This document shows positions 53,428-62,200 of a stretch of DNA of 64,000 nt, one piece after another. Both the position numbers and the translations under genes were made by a program. The stretch spans positions 1 to 64,000 of the forward strand of contig JADKAV010000002.1 of the NCBI GenBank assembly GCA_016719135.1, written 5' to 3'. The notes under the pieces are model-generated. The model had not been told where the DNA came from. It did not search any database and saw only the letters and a list, made by a program, of their open reading frames with translations. Each line of letters opens with the position of its first letter. The stretch's first letter is position 1. The DNA comes from Micrococcales bacterium (GTDB lineage Bacteria; Actinomycetota; Actinomycetes; S36-B12; UBA10799).

Positions 53428-55653
53428 TCACTTACGTTTCGTCAAACTCCGGATCGGCCCCTTGCCGGTCTCGTTCAACGATTGCACCTGGACCCGCACG
53501 GGGCCAACACCGACGCGCTTGACGGTGACTGCGGTCTTCTTCGTCCGCTGCCATCGTGTCACGCCAGCGACCCGCAGACGGTAGCGCGGCATCAGGCCCG
53601 TACGTTTCGGCTCCCGCCATCGCACAGTCAGGCGCTTACCTTTCCGCACCGCCTTCAGCGCGCGGACCTTGCCGGGCTTCGTCGGCGTGGCGATGGCGCG
53701 GCGGGCCGCCGGTCCGGCACCCAGGGCGTTCAGGCCTCGTACCTCCACGGTGTAACGAACCCCTGCCCGCAGTCGCGCAATGGTTACTTGCGAAGAGGCC
53801 GGCGCGGCCCGCCACGGTGTGGCTGAGCGATTGGGACGGCTGAGTCGGTACTGCGTCCCGGTCAACGGATCCAAGGGCAGGCTCAAGCCGAGTCGGACGC
53901 TGGTCTTGGACGGGTATTGCACCGAGCGAATCTGTACCGAGCCGGGTAGCGCGAGCGGCGTGACGACATTCGATTCGCGCCAGTCGCCGGTTCCGAACAC
54001 ATTGTGCGCCGCGACCCGCACCTGGTAGGTCACTCCGTTCGTCAAATCGCCGAGGACGCGCTGTCGCAGGGTACTGGGCCAGATATTTCCGTACGCCTGC
54101 CATTGCCCGGAGGCCGCGCGGAGCTGCACGTCGTAGCCCGACACAGGCGCACCGCCCGGGTCCATGGGCGCTTCCCACGAAGCGACGACCACACCATCGG
54201 ACGCGGTGGCCGTAACCTCAGCCGGGGCCCCGGGCGCCCGGGTGGCCTCACGCAGCGCCGCGTCCACGTCCACCATGCCGGCACCACACGATCCCGAGCA
54301 GTTGCTTCCGGTCGGGAATGGCCGGCTGGTGTTGCGTAAGTGCTGGGCGATGGCCGCTGGGCCCAGACCAGTGCGCGAACGAAGCAGCGCGGCCGCTGCC
54401 GACACCAGCGGAGCCGCCATGCTGGTGCCACGGTATGCGGTGTATCCCGCGGCCCCCGGGCTCCGATCACCCTCGTTCCAAGTACTCAAAATCGCGGCCT
54501 CGGCCCCGCCCGTGACGCCGCCGGGAGCGAAGACCGGCAGGTCCCTGCCCGCGACGCCGAAGTTCGAGTAGAACGCGCGGTCGCCGGAGCGGGTCACCGC
54601 ACCCACGGCCAGGACGTCGTAGCAGCCTGCCGGCGAAGCCTGGGTGAATGCCGCACCCCGGTTACCAGCTGACACGACCACGCTCGACCCCCGGCTCAAA
54701 GCTCCGTCGATCGCCGACTGCAGGAAAGGTTGACACACCGAATCCGACGAGACCGACAGGTTGATCACATCGGCGGGAGTCGGGTTGACCGGCGTGCCGG
54801 GCACGTCACCACCGGACGCCCAGGTGATAGCAGCCGCAACATCGGACATCGTGCCGCCGCACTTGCCGAGTGCACGCACAGGCTGGATCTTCGCGCCCGG
54901 CGCCAGTCCGGTGATCCCTACGCCGTTGTTCTGGACCGCGGCAGCAATGCCTGCCACGTGTGTGCCGTGCCAGGAGCTGGACTGGATCGAGCATCCGGAG
55001 AACTGGTCCGGATGCTCGCCGGTGTCCTCCGCGCTGACCCAGTCGCCCGGATCGGCAGGATCGGCATCCCGGGAATCCCCGTCGTTGGCGACGATCTCGT
55101 CGGTGACCAGGTCGTATCCGGAAACCACGTTGGCGTCCAGATCGGGGTGATCGGTGATGCCGGTGTCCACGATTGCGATGACCTGTCCGGACCCGGTCCC
55201 CGCAGTCCAGGCGGGTAGCGCACCTACCCCGGTGAGTGCATCCGTCAGCGACCACTGCTTGTCGAAGTCCGGGTCGTTGACCGCGTCCGGGCGAACGCGC
55301 GTGTCCACTTCGACGCTCTCGACTCCGTCCTGCTTCTCCAACTCCTGCGCAAGACGCTCGGCCTGCCCAGAGTCCAGGCGCGGTACCGAAACCGCCGTGA
55401 CACCGGCTGCAACGGGGCTTCGGTCAGTCGGCTGATCAACCGCAGCAGCCACGAGATCCTCAGCCTGCGCCGCTGAGGTCCCGCGCTCCCGGGTGAGCAC
55501 CAGACCGACCACCTCCTCGTGTGGGATAGCGGAATGCTCCGAAGGTGTTTGGGTGGCCCCGGCCGGAGCAGCGCACAGGCCAGCCACCACAGCGACCGCC
55601 GCCGCAGTCGCCATTGAGCGAGGACCCAGCATCCCCTCAGGGTACGTGCTCAT
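53428..55653 (-). CDS. Secreted subtilisin-family protease with C-terminal FnIII domains
   Basis: 741 residues. Signal peptide, inhibitor_I9-like propeptide (EEVVGLVLTRERG...DGVESVEVDTRV), S8 domain with Asp in AIVDTGITDHPD, His in SSWHGTHVAGIA, oxyanion Asn in VVSAGNRG and Ser in YRGTSMAAPLVSA. After about residue 470 come three FnIII domains (APAEVTATASDGVVVASWEAP; GSVQIRSVQYPSKTSVRLGLS; GKVRALKAVRKGKRLTVRWREP). Starts at 55653, 55632 and 55614 are all possible; I keep the first. Upstream lies the tRNA-tail repeat array. Confidence 0.88.
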   Translation of the reverse strand: MSTYPEGMLGPRSMATAAAVAVVAGLCAAPAGATQTPSEHSAIPHEEVVGLVLTRERGTSAAQAEDLVAAAVDQPTDRSPVAAGVTAVSVPRLDSGQAERLAQELEKQDGVESVEVDTRVRPDAVNDPDFDKQWSLTDALTGVGALPAWTAGTGSGQVIAIVDTGITDHPDLDANVVSGYDLVTDEIVANDGDSRDADPADPGDWVSAEDTGEHPDQFSGCSIQSSSWHGTHVAGIAAAVQNNGVGITGLAPGAKIQPVRALGKCGGTMSDVAAAITWASGGDVPGTPVNPTPADVINLSVSSDSVCQPFLQSAIDGALSRGSSVVVSAGNRGAAFTQASPAGCYDVLAVGAVTRSGDRAFYSNFGVAGRDLPVFAPGGVTGGAEAAILSTWNEGDRSPGAAGYTAYRGTSMAAPLVSAAAALLRSRTGLGPAAIAQHLRNTSRPFPTGSNCSGSCGAGMVDVDAALREATRAPGAPAEVTATASDGVVVASWEAPMDPGGAPVSGYDVQLRAASGQWQAYGNIWPSTLRQRVLGDLTNGVTYQVRVAAHNVFGTGDWRESNVVTPLALPGSVQIRSVQYPSKTSVRLGLSLPLDPLTGTQYRLSRPNRSATPWRAAPASSQVTIARLRAGVRYTVEVRGLNALGAGPAARRAIATPTKPGKVRALKAVRKGKRLTVRWREPKRTGLMPRYRLRVAGVTRWQRTKKTAVTVKRVGVGPVRVQVQSLNETGKGPIRSLTKRK

Positions 55654-55715
55654 GGACGTTGGACGCCGCTACGCCATGATCGGTGCCCCTGACGCGATTC
55701 GTCTCCGGCTCCAGG

Positions 55716-56369
55716 CCCATGGGCACTACGTGCCCGGGGCGGGAACCGTCAGGCCGCCTCCCGGCCTCCGGCTCCAGGCCCATGGGCACTTCGTGCCCGG
55801 GGCGGGAAACGTCACTCGGCCCTGGCGGGCCTCGCTCCTCCCAAACCCAAGCGCGTGGGCACTACGTGCCCGGGGCGGGAACCGTCACTCGGCCCTGGCG
55901 GGCCTCGCTCCTCCCAAACCCAAGCCCATGGGCACTTCGTGCCCGGGGCGGGAACCGTCACTCGGCCCTGGCGGGCCTCGCTCCTCCCAAACCCAAGCCC
56001 ATGGGCACTACGTGCCCGGGGCGGGAACCGTCACTCGGCCCTGGCGGGCCTCGCTCCTCCCAAACCCAAGCCCATGGGCACTACGTGCCCGGGGCGGGAA
56101 CCGTCACTCGGCCCTGGCGGGCCTCGCTCCTCCCAAATCCAAGCCCATGGGCACTTCGTGCCCGGGCGGGAACAGTACCTCGCCCTGGCGGGCCTCGCTC
56201 CCTCCCAAACCCAAGCCCATGGGCACTTCGTCCGGGGCGGGCAAACACTCGGCCGGGGATCTCGCTCCTCCCAAATCCAAGCCCATGGGCACTACGTGCC
56301 CGGGGCGGGAACCGTCACTCGGCCCTGGCGGGCCTCGCTCCTCCCAAATCCAAGCCCATGGGCACTACG
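55716..56369 (-). repeat. Tandem array of tRNA-Leu 3'-tail units (mostly 73 bp)
   Basis: Ten copies of cccatgggcactacgtgccc-type sequence begin at 55716, 55779, 55852, 55925, 55998, 56071, 56144, 56216, 56282 and 56355 (steps 63, 73, 73, 73, 73, 73, 72, 66, 73). Each carries the last 14 bases of the adjacent tRNA-Leu (minus strand TCCCGCCCCGGGCA); the tenth runs into the tRNA itself. GGGCAC-GTA-GTGCCC forms a hairpin in most units, with loop variants GTA or GAA. The 73-bp period is not a multiple of three, so frames through it are not real genes. Confidence 0.9.
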
Positions 56370-56451
56370 TGCCCGGGGCGGGATTTGAACCCGCACGTCT
56401 TTCGACCCTCGGGTTTAAGCCGAGTGCGTCTGCCTGTTCCGCCACCCGGGC
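56370..56451 (-). tRNA. tRNA-Leu (anticodon UAA)
   Basis: 82 nt, class II. Acceptor GCCCGGG pairs CCCGGGC, discriminator A; anticodon stem CTCGG/CCGAG with loop CTTAAAC; variable arm GTC-GAAA-GAC; T arm GCGGG-TTCAAAT-CCCGC. CCA is not encoded. Immediately 3' (minus strand) lies a ten-copy array repeating its tail. Confidence 0.95.
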
Positions 56452-56463
56452 GCACCGCCAAGG

Positions 56464-57000
56464 TTAGTCCAGGTACACCTTGCGCCGGTGGACCGCGGCC
56501 GCCGACATCACCCGGTCCAGAAAGACCATGCCGTCCAGATGATCCACCTCATGCTGGATGGCGCGGGCCTCGAACGCGTCGGTGCTGAACGTGACCATCT
56601 CCCCACTGATCGGCAGTCGTCCGCTGACCGTCAACCGGGTCGCCCGCTTCACGTCACCGGTGAAATCCGGGATGGACATGCACCCCTCGCGCGCCTTCTC
56701 ATTGCGGGAAGCCTGTTCGATGCGCGGGTTCACCAGGACGAACCTGCCATGACAGGTCCGCGTCTTCGGGTGCGAACCGACATCGAGGCAGAAAACCCGC
56801 CAGCCCACCCCCACCTGATTCGCCGCGAGGCCCACACAACCGGGCGAGACGTCCATGGTGGCCAAGAGGTCTGCGGCCAACTGCACGACCGCGGGATCGG
56901 CCGGGTCGACCTCCTCACATATCGCGGACAGAACCGGATCGGGGGCAGTGATCACCGGCCGGATGGACCCAGCGGGAAGATCCACGGCGAGTTCGATCAC
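56464..57000 (-). CDS. def: Peptide deformylase
   Basis: 178 residues. All three metal motifs are present: GCVGLAANQVG (GxGxAAxQ), EGCMSIP (EGCxS) and QHEVDHLDG (HExDH). Removes the formyl group from nascent N-termini. The GTG at 57000 overlaps the ACT-protein stop by four bases. Confidence 0.95.
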   Translation of the reverse strand: MIELAVDLPAGSIRPVITAPDPVLSAICEEVDPADPAVVQLAADLLATMDVSPGCVGLAANQVGVGWRVFCLDVGSHPKTRTCHGRFVLVNPRIEQASRNEKAREGCMSIPDFTGDVKRATRLTVSGRLPISGEMVTFSTDAFEARAIQHEVDHLDGMVFLDRVMSAAAVHRRKVYLD

Positions 57001-57515
57001 AGCACATCCATATCCGTAGGTTTGATCGACACGTCCACGCCAACGCTCTGGCCCACTGCGGTCAGAGCTGCGGTGAGCTTCTCGGGGTCGGCGTAGGACG
57101 GGAAGTCCGCCTCCGCCACCACGACATACAGTCCGCCACCGAGTCGGGTCTGCAGGTCGGTGATGTTGCCGCCATACGAGGCGATCGCTCCCGTGATGGC
57201 AGCCACGATGCCCACCCGGTCGGCGCCGTGCACACTCACGACGAAGGACTGCAGGTCCTCGTCGCGCTCGGGTGCTTCATCGGTGACCGGAAGCACGCTG
57301 ACCACCAGCCCATCGCTCTCCAAGAAGCTGAGGTCAGACGCCACCTCCCGAGCTGTCGCCTCCGCTCCCACCACCAAGGTCCACGCGAAGTGTCCGCGCA
57401 GCAGGGTCATGGAGGAGTCCTCCACGTTGGCGTCACGCAGGGCAAGAGCGGCGGTGACGTCCGCAATGATGCCGGGACGATCGTGACCGAGGACGGTGAT
57501 TGCCAAAGATGCCAT
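56997..57515 (-). CDS. Two-ACT-domain protein (GcvR-like)
   Basis: 172 residues with two ACT repeats: LAITVLGHDRPGIIADVTAALALRDANVEDSSMT and FVVSVHGADRVGIVAAITGAIASYGGNITDLQTR. Resembles the glycine-cleavage regulator GcvR, an amino-acid-binding protein, but no gcv genes are near. Start ATG 57515. Coupled with def. Confidence 0.88.
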   Translation of the reverse strand: MASLAITVLGHDRPGIIADVTAALALRDANVEDSSMTLLRGHFAWTLVVGAEATAREVASDLSFLESDGLVVSVLPVTDEAPERDEDLQSFVVSVHGADRVGIVAAITGAIASYGGNITDLQTRLGGGLYVVVAEADFPSYADPEKLTAALTAVGQSVGVDVSIKPTDMDVL

Positions 57516-57525
57516 GCTTGGCACC

Positions 57526-58443
57526 CTACTTCTCGGCACCCGCCAGCCCCAGCGCAATCCCATCCAGGATGTCGTGTTCGCTGACGATGACCTCGTCGAA
57601 CCCGCCCAGGTGCAGGATGCGATCAAGGACCAGTGCGCCTCCCCCGATGACATCCACCCTGCCCGGATGCATGACGGGTTCAGCGGCCCTCTCGGCACGG
57701 GTCGCCGCCAGCATCCGCAGCGTCACCTCGTGCACCTGGCCCGAACTGATCCGGCTGCCGTGGATGAGCCGGGAGTCGTATTCGGGCAGGCCCATCGCCA
57801 GGGCGGCGACTGTCGTCACGGAACCGGCGAGTCCCACGATGCGGTCCACGCTGTCGAATGCCGTCGCCGTCAATGCATGCATGATCGCCGCATCGATGTC
57901 AGCGGTCGCAGCCGCAATCTCCGCAGCCGTCGGGGGATCGGACCGCAGGTGGCGTTCGGTCATTCGGACACAGCCGACGTCCTCGCTGACGGCGGCCTCC
58001 ACCTGGTGGTGCCCGACGACGAACTCGGTGGATCCTCCCCCGATGTCCACAACCGCGACCCGGCCGGGAACCTCGAGCACGGAAACCGCCCCGGCGAAAC
58101 TCAGTCGTGCCTCCTCGTCTCCAGAGATCACCTCGGGCGGCGTCCCAAGACGCTGCACGACCCCGGCGGTGAACTCATCGGCATTCTCAGCATCTCGAGA
58201 GGCAGAGGTGGCAACCATCCGCACACGTTCGGCCCCTGCCTGCCGGATCTGGGCGGCATAGTCCTCCACGGCACTCCATGTCCGTTCGATGGCCCCCGGC
58301 GCGAGACGGCCCGTCACGTCCACCCCCTCACCGAGCCTGACGACCCGCATCACTCGGGCGACGTCCACTAGTCCGGCGTCGGTCACATCGGCGATCAGCA
58401 GCCGGATCGAATTGGTACCGCAGTCGATGGCGGCGACTCTCAT
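57526..58443 (-). CDS. Ppx/GppA-type exopolyphosphatase/pppGpp phosphohydrolase
   Basis: 305 residues, ASKHA fold. AIDCGTNSIRLLIAD (phosphate 1), ATSASRDAENADEF, VVDIGGGSTEFVVG (phosphate 2) and LAGSVTTVAALAMGL. The short, two-domain actinobacterial form without the HD domain. It overlaps the DUF501 gene by four bases (ATGA), part of the FtsB-DUF501-Ppx unit. Confidence 0.92.
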   Translation of the reverse strand: MRVAAIDCGTNSIRLLIADVTDAGLVDVARVMRVVRLGEGVDVTGRLAPGAIERTWSAVEDYAAQIRQAGAERVRMVATSASRDAENADEFTAGVVQRLGTPPEVISGDEEARLSFAGAVSVLEVPGRVAVVDIGGGSTEFVVGHHQVEAAVSEDVGCVRMTERHLRSDPPTAAEIAAATADIDAAIMHALTATAFDSVDRIVGLAGSVTTVAALAMGLPEYDSRLIHGSRISSGQVHEVTLRMLAATRAERAAEPVMHPGRVDVIGGGALVLDRILHLGGFDEVIVSEHDILDGIALGLAGAEK

Positions 58444-58949
58444 GGCACTTCCACGCAGGCGTGCGACCGTTCGAACCCACGCGCGCGCAGTTCCGCAAGT
58501 GCCTCATCACCGAACGGATTCACCCCCGGGCCCATCGCCAGCGCCTGCCCGACGAGCACATGCAGGCACTTGACGCGCTCAGGCATACCGCCGGCGGAAA
58601 TCCCGTCGATCTCAGCCACCTCTCCATGCTCAGCACGGCCCCGCAGATACAGGTCATGCGCACGCTGGTACCGCTCAGCCGTCGCAGGCTCCTGGGACAA
58701 TCGCTGCTGCATCGCAGCCATCAAGCCTTCCGATTCCAGGGTCGAGATGGCCGAATTCAGCCGCGGACACGTCACGTAGAAGAAGGTGGGGAACGGCGTG
58801 CCGTCCTGCAATCGAGGCGCTGTACTGACCACGTCCGGAAGACCACAGGGACAGCGGGACGCGATCGCCACCACGTCGCGTGCCGGCCGCCCGAGTTGCG
58901 CTGAGATCGCAGCGAGGTCAGCGTCGCAGACCGCCTCAGCGCGGGGCAT
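58440..58949 (-). CDS. DUF501 family protein
   Basis: 169 residues. RDVVAIASRCPCGLPDVVSTAPRL and TFFYVTCPRLNSAISTLESEG are signature stretches of DUF501, a conserved actinobacterial family of unknown role always near ftsB. Cys-rich N-terminus (CPCG, TCPR). It overlaps FtsB by 14 bases. Confidence 0.9.
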   Translation of the reverse strand: MPRAEAVCDADLAAISAQLGRPARDVVAIASRCPCGLPDVVSTAPRLQDGTPFPTFFYVTCPRLNSAISTLESEGLMAAMQQRLSQEPATAERYQRAHDLYLRGRAEHGEVAEIDGISAGGMPERVKCLHVLVGQALAMGPGVNPFGDEALAELRARGFERSHACVEVP

Positions 58950-59424
58950 CGGGCCGGACGCTCACCACGGACTCATCGGGCTGCTGCTGAGCCTGCTGCA
59001 CCGATCGCAGGGCGCGCTCGTACCAGGCCGAATTGTCCTCGACGTTGGTCGTCAACGGCTGCGTCGCAGGCCGCTGAACAGGAGGATCCGTCACGACGTA
59101 ACCGGTCTCCCCGGGGTACTGCAGGTGGAACCGCTCCCTAGCCTGCGCCATCGCATACGAATCGTCGGCCCACTGGTCGGCCTCCTTTTGCAGAGCCTCG
59201 ACCCGCTCGCGTTGAGCGGCGGTGGTGACCTCGAGTTCGGCGATCATGGAGCGTTGGTTGAGGAACTCACGCAAGGGCAGCGCGAGCGTGAGCAAAAGCG
59301 CTGCCGCGATGATGACCACGACCGTCAACCGGCCGGTGGTCAGACCCGGGCGCTGTGCAGCCCGAATCGTGCTGGTCCTCTCCACGGTTCTAGCGTCACC
59401 CACCCTTCGCCGTCCTGCCTGCAT
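58936..59424 (-). CDS. Septum formation initiator family protein (FtsB-like)
   Basis: 162 residues. Basic N-terminus, one helix (LTVVVIIAAALLLTLALPL), then a coiled coil (LREFLNQRSMIAELEVTTAAQRERVEALQKEADQW) and the family box ARERFHLQYPGETGYVV. A divisome scaffold. First gene of the unit FtsB-DUF501-Ppx. The exact start is uncertain among several candidates. Confidence 0.88.
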   Translation of the reverse strand: MQAGRRRVGDARTVERTSTIRAAQRPGLTTGRLTVVVIIAAALLLTLALPLREFLNQRSMIAELEVTTAAQRERVEALQKEADQWADDSYAMAQARERFHLQYPGETGYVVTDPPVQRPATQPLTTNVEDNSAWYERALRSVQQAQQQPDESVVSVRPDAPR

Positions 59425-59452
59425 TTCGCAGACTATCCGGCGTGTTGGACCC

Positions 59453-60190
59453 TCAGAGGGTCCGGGAGTAGGCCACGAGCCCGTCCCTGACGTAGGTCGC
59501 GCCGTCGACTCCGCCGTAGTTCACCGCGAACCGCTCATCGGCGACGTACATCTCAGCGAGGCTGACCAGCGCCTCCGCGCTGGGTGAGCGACCCTGCCAG
59601 CCGATCGCGATCCAGGCCGTGTGCCGTGCGGCGATCTGCTGGACCTCGTCGCTGTCGACCGGCAGGTCCTGGGCACGGGCGTGGGCCCAAGCCGCGGCGA
59701 TGCTCTCATGCTCCTGGAGGTACCCGCGCTTGTCCTCGTCGCTGGTCGAACGCCACCAGCGGTCGCCGTCTGCGTACACCTGCTCCCCCCAGCGTTCTTC
59801 CACTTCCTGCTTGTACTGCGTGTGGTCGAATCCGTCGAACATGTCGTCGGCCATGAGTTGCTCCTTGTTCTTGAGTCCGGCAATGGTGCGTTCCACCGCG
59901 GCGATCTGCCGCTGCAGACGCTGGCCTTCTCGTCGTAGATGGTCCAGATGGGCGCTAAGCGCGGCACCGTCGTCGGTCTGTCCGTCGAGCACCTGCGCGA
60001 TCTGCGAGAGCCCCATCCCCATCTCGCGCATCAACAGGATGCGTTGCAGCCTCACCAGGTCCGCGGCCCGGTAACAGCGGTACCCCGATGAGGTGCGATG
60101 CGCGGGCAGCAGCCCGATCGTGTCGTAGTGACGCAAGGCGCGACTGGTCACGCCCGCTGCGTCGACGACCTGCTGGATGCTGTATTCCAC
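59453..60190 (-). CDS. MerR-family regulator, TipAL/TipAS-like
   Basis: 245 residues. MerR winged helix at residues 2-70 (YSIQQVVDAAGVTSRALRHYDTIGLLPAHRTSSGYRCY), dimer coiled coil, then a TipAS-type ligand domain (HTQYKQEVEERWG, HTAWIAIGWQGRSPSAEALVSLAEMYVADERFAVNYGG), which binds thiopeptides and other multidrug ligands in known members. GTG start at 60190, directly after a canonical 19-base-spacer promoter. No target genes other than itself are evident; probably autoregulated. Confidence 0.9.
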   Translation of the reverse strand: MEYSIQQVVDAAGVTSRALRHYDTIGLLPAHRTSSGYRCYRAADLVRLQRILLMREMGMGLSQIAQVLDGQTDDGAALSAHLDHLRREGQRLQRQIAAVERTIAGLKNKEQLMADDMFDGFDHTQYKQEVEERWGEQVYADGDRWWRSTSDEDKRGYLQEHESIAAAWAHARAQDLPVDSDEVQQIAARHTAWIAIGWQGRSPSAEALVSLAEMYVADERFAVNYGGVDGATYVRDGLVAYSRTL

Positions 60191-60197
60191 ATCAACG

Positions 60198-60228
60198 ACG
60201 TTAGATGTTGACGCAGCGTCAAGGTCAA
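60198..60228 (-). promoter_or_regulatory. MerR-type promoter with 19-base spacer and central palindrome
   Basis: Minus strand: -35 TTGACC (60223-60228), 19-base spacer (60204-60222) containing the palindrome TTGACGCTGCGTCAA, -10 TAACGT (60198-60203). A long spacer with the operator between the boxes is the mark of MerR-activated promoters. The start codon at 60190 would give an almost leaderless transcript. Confidence 0.7.
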
Positions 60229-60254
60229 ATCGTTGCGGCTCCTACTGCGCTGCG

Positions 60255-62102
60255 CTACTCAACGGTGACCGACTTCGCGAGGTTGCGCGGCTGATCCACA
60301 TCGTGCCCCTTGGCTGTAGCCAGTTCACACGCGAACACCTGCAGCGGCACCGTGGTCACCAGGGGTTGCATCAACGTGGGCACAGCAGGCACCGTGATGA
60401 TCTCGTTGGCGTACGGCACCACTCCCTCGTCGCCCTCCTCGGCGATGACGATGGTGAACGCCCCGCGGGCCCGGATCTCCTGCAGGTTCGAGATCATCTT
60501 CTCGTGCAGAACTGAACGCCCCTTCGGCGACGGCATGACGCAGATCACCGGCAGACCATCTTCGATCAGTGCGATCGGTCCGTGCTTGAGTTCCCCGGCG
60601 GGGAATCCCTCTGCGTGCATGTAGGCGAGTTCTTTGAGTTTCAGCGCACCCTCAAGGGCCACCGGGTAGCCCACGTGCCGGCCGAGGAACAGCACCGAGC
60701 GGGCGTCCTTGAGCCCACGGGCGAGTTCCCGTACCGGGTCCATCGTGTCGAGCACGAGGTCGATCTTGTTCGGCATGCTCGCCAGGTCGGACACGAGCCC
60801 GCGGATCTCGTCGCCGAAGAAATTGCCGCGGACCTGCGCCAGGTACATGCCGAACAGCTGCGTGGCCACGAGCTGGGTGAGGAACGCCTTCGTGGAAGCG
60901 ACGGCGATCTCCGGGCCGGCGTAGGTGTACAGCGCGGCATCGGACTCCCGCGGGATCGTCGAGCCCTGCGTGTTGCAGATGCTCAGCACGCGGGAGCCCT
61001 GCTCGCGAGCGTGTCGCACCGCCATCAGGGTGTCCATCGTCTCGCCGGACTGCGAGATGGCCACGACCAGGGTCTGCCGGTTCAGGATGGGATCGCGGTA
61101 GCGGAACTCGCTGGCCAGTTCGACCTCCACCGGGATCCGCGTCCAGTGCTCGATGGCGTACTTGGCGACCAGTCCCGCGTGATAGGCGGTACCGCAGGCG
61201 GCGACCACGATCTTGTCGATCTCGCGCAGCTCGGCGTCTGAGATCGTGAGCCCGTCGAGCACCAACTGGTTGTCCTCGCTGATGCGGCCGAGCAGGGTGT
61301 CGGCAACAGCCTTCGGCTGCTCAGCGATCTCCTTGAGCATGAACAGGTCGTATCCGCCCTTTTCGGCGGCACTGGCGTCCCAGGTCACCTCGAACTGCTC
61401 GCCCTTGGCCGGTCCGCCCTCGAAGTCGGTGATCTCGACGCCGTCACGGGTGATGGTGATGACTTGGTCCTGTCCGAGTTCCATGGCCGAGCGGGTGTGC
61501 GCGATGAACGCAGAGACATCGGAGGCCAGGAAAGTCTCACCCTCGCCGAGTCCCACGACCAGCGGGGAGTTGCGGCGTGCACCCACCAGGGTGTCGGGAT
61601 CGTCGGCGGACGCGGCCACCAAGGTGAATGCCCCTCGCAACTGCTGGCAGGTCCGCTGCATCGCTTCGGTCAGGTCAGCGCTGTCGCGCAGTTCCACGGC
61701 CAGCAGATGCGCGGCCACCTCGGTGTCCGTCTCGCTGAGGAACCTGACACCGCCAGAGCTGAGTTGATCGCGCAACTCCGCGAAGTTCTCGATGATGCCG
61801 TTGTGGATGACCGCCAGCCGGCCGTCCTCGCTGAGATGCGGGTGGGCGTTCACGTCGTTGGGTGCCCCGTGCGTGGCCCAGCGGGTGTGTCCGATGCCCA
61901 CCGTGGTCTCCGGCAGTGGCGACTCGGCCAGTGCCTTCTCCAGATTCGCCAGCTTCCCTGCCCGCTTGCGCGACTGGACGCCGTCGGAGGCGATCACGGC
62001 TACGCCCGCGGAATCGTATCCCCGGTATTCGAGCCTGCGTAGGCCCTCCACGATGACCTCAGTGGCGTCCTGACCCCCGACGTAGCCCACGATTCCGCAC
62101 AT
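60255..62102 (-). CDS. glmS: Glutamine-fructose-6-phosphate aminotransferase (isomerizing)
   Basis: 615 residues, full length. N-terminal glutaminase with catalytic Cys after the initiator Met (MCGIVGYVGG), GHTRWATHGAPNDVNAHPH and HNGIIEN; two SIS domains (AISQSGETMDTLMAVRHA; FLGRHVGYPVALEGALKLKELAY); C-terminal DQPRNLAKSVTVE. Makes glucosamine-6-phosphate for peptidoglycan precursors. The ATG at 62102 is fixed by the required Cys. Confidence 0.97.
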   Translation of the reverse strand: MCGIVGYVGGQDATEVIVEGLRRLEYRGYDSAGVAVIASDGVQSRKRAGKLANLEKALAESPLPETTVGIGHTRWATHGAPNDVNAHPHLSEDGRLAVIHNGIIENFAELRDQLSSGGVRFLSETDTEVAAHLLAVELRDSADLTEAMQRTCQQLRGAFTLVAASADDPDTLVGARRNSPLVVGLGEGETFLASDVSAFIAHTRSAMELGQDQVITITRDGVEITDFEGGPAKGEQFEVTWDASAAEKGGYDLFMLKEIAEQPKAVADTLLGRISEDNQLVLDGLTISDAELREIDKIVVAACGTAYHAGLVAKYAIEHWTRIPVEVELASEFRYRDPILNRQTLVVAISQSGETMDTLMAVRHAREQGSRVLSICNTQGSTIPRESDAALYTYAGPEIAVASTKAFLTQLVATQLFGMYLAQVRGNFFGDEIRGLVSDLASMPNKIDLVLDTMDPVRELARGLKDARSVLFLGRHVGYPVALEGALKLKELAYMHAEGFPAGELKHGPIALIEDGLPVICVMPSPKGRSVLHEKMISNLQEIRARGAFTIVIAEEGDEGVVPYANEIITVPAVPTLMQPLVTTVPLQVFACELATAKGHDVDQPRNLAKSVTVE

Positions 62103-62200
62103 ATCCACATACGCTACCGGCATCCCGATTCAAATGTCGTACCCCCGGCGTTGACTGCTCGTGACGGGGAGGGACCCCGGATGAAGGAGGCGATGATCCG

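Noticed and set aside
55653..55715. Fifth direct-repeat site before the second subtilase
   Set aside because: No CTTGA-type pair is present within 60 bases of any candidate start.
55683..56588. Apparent repetitive proteins (motifs such as PWALRARGGN and LGPGGPRS)
   Set aside because: The same peptides appear in rotating frames because the DNA unit is 73 bp, not a multiple of three, and the unit contains a tRNA tail.
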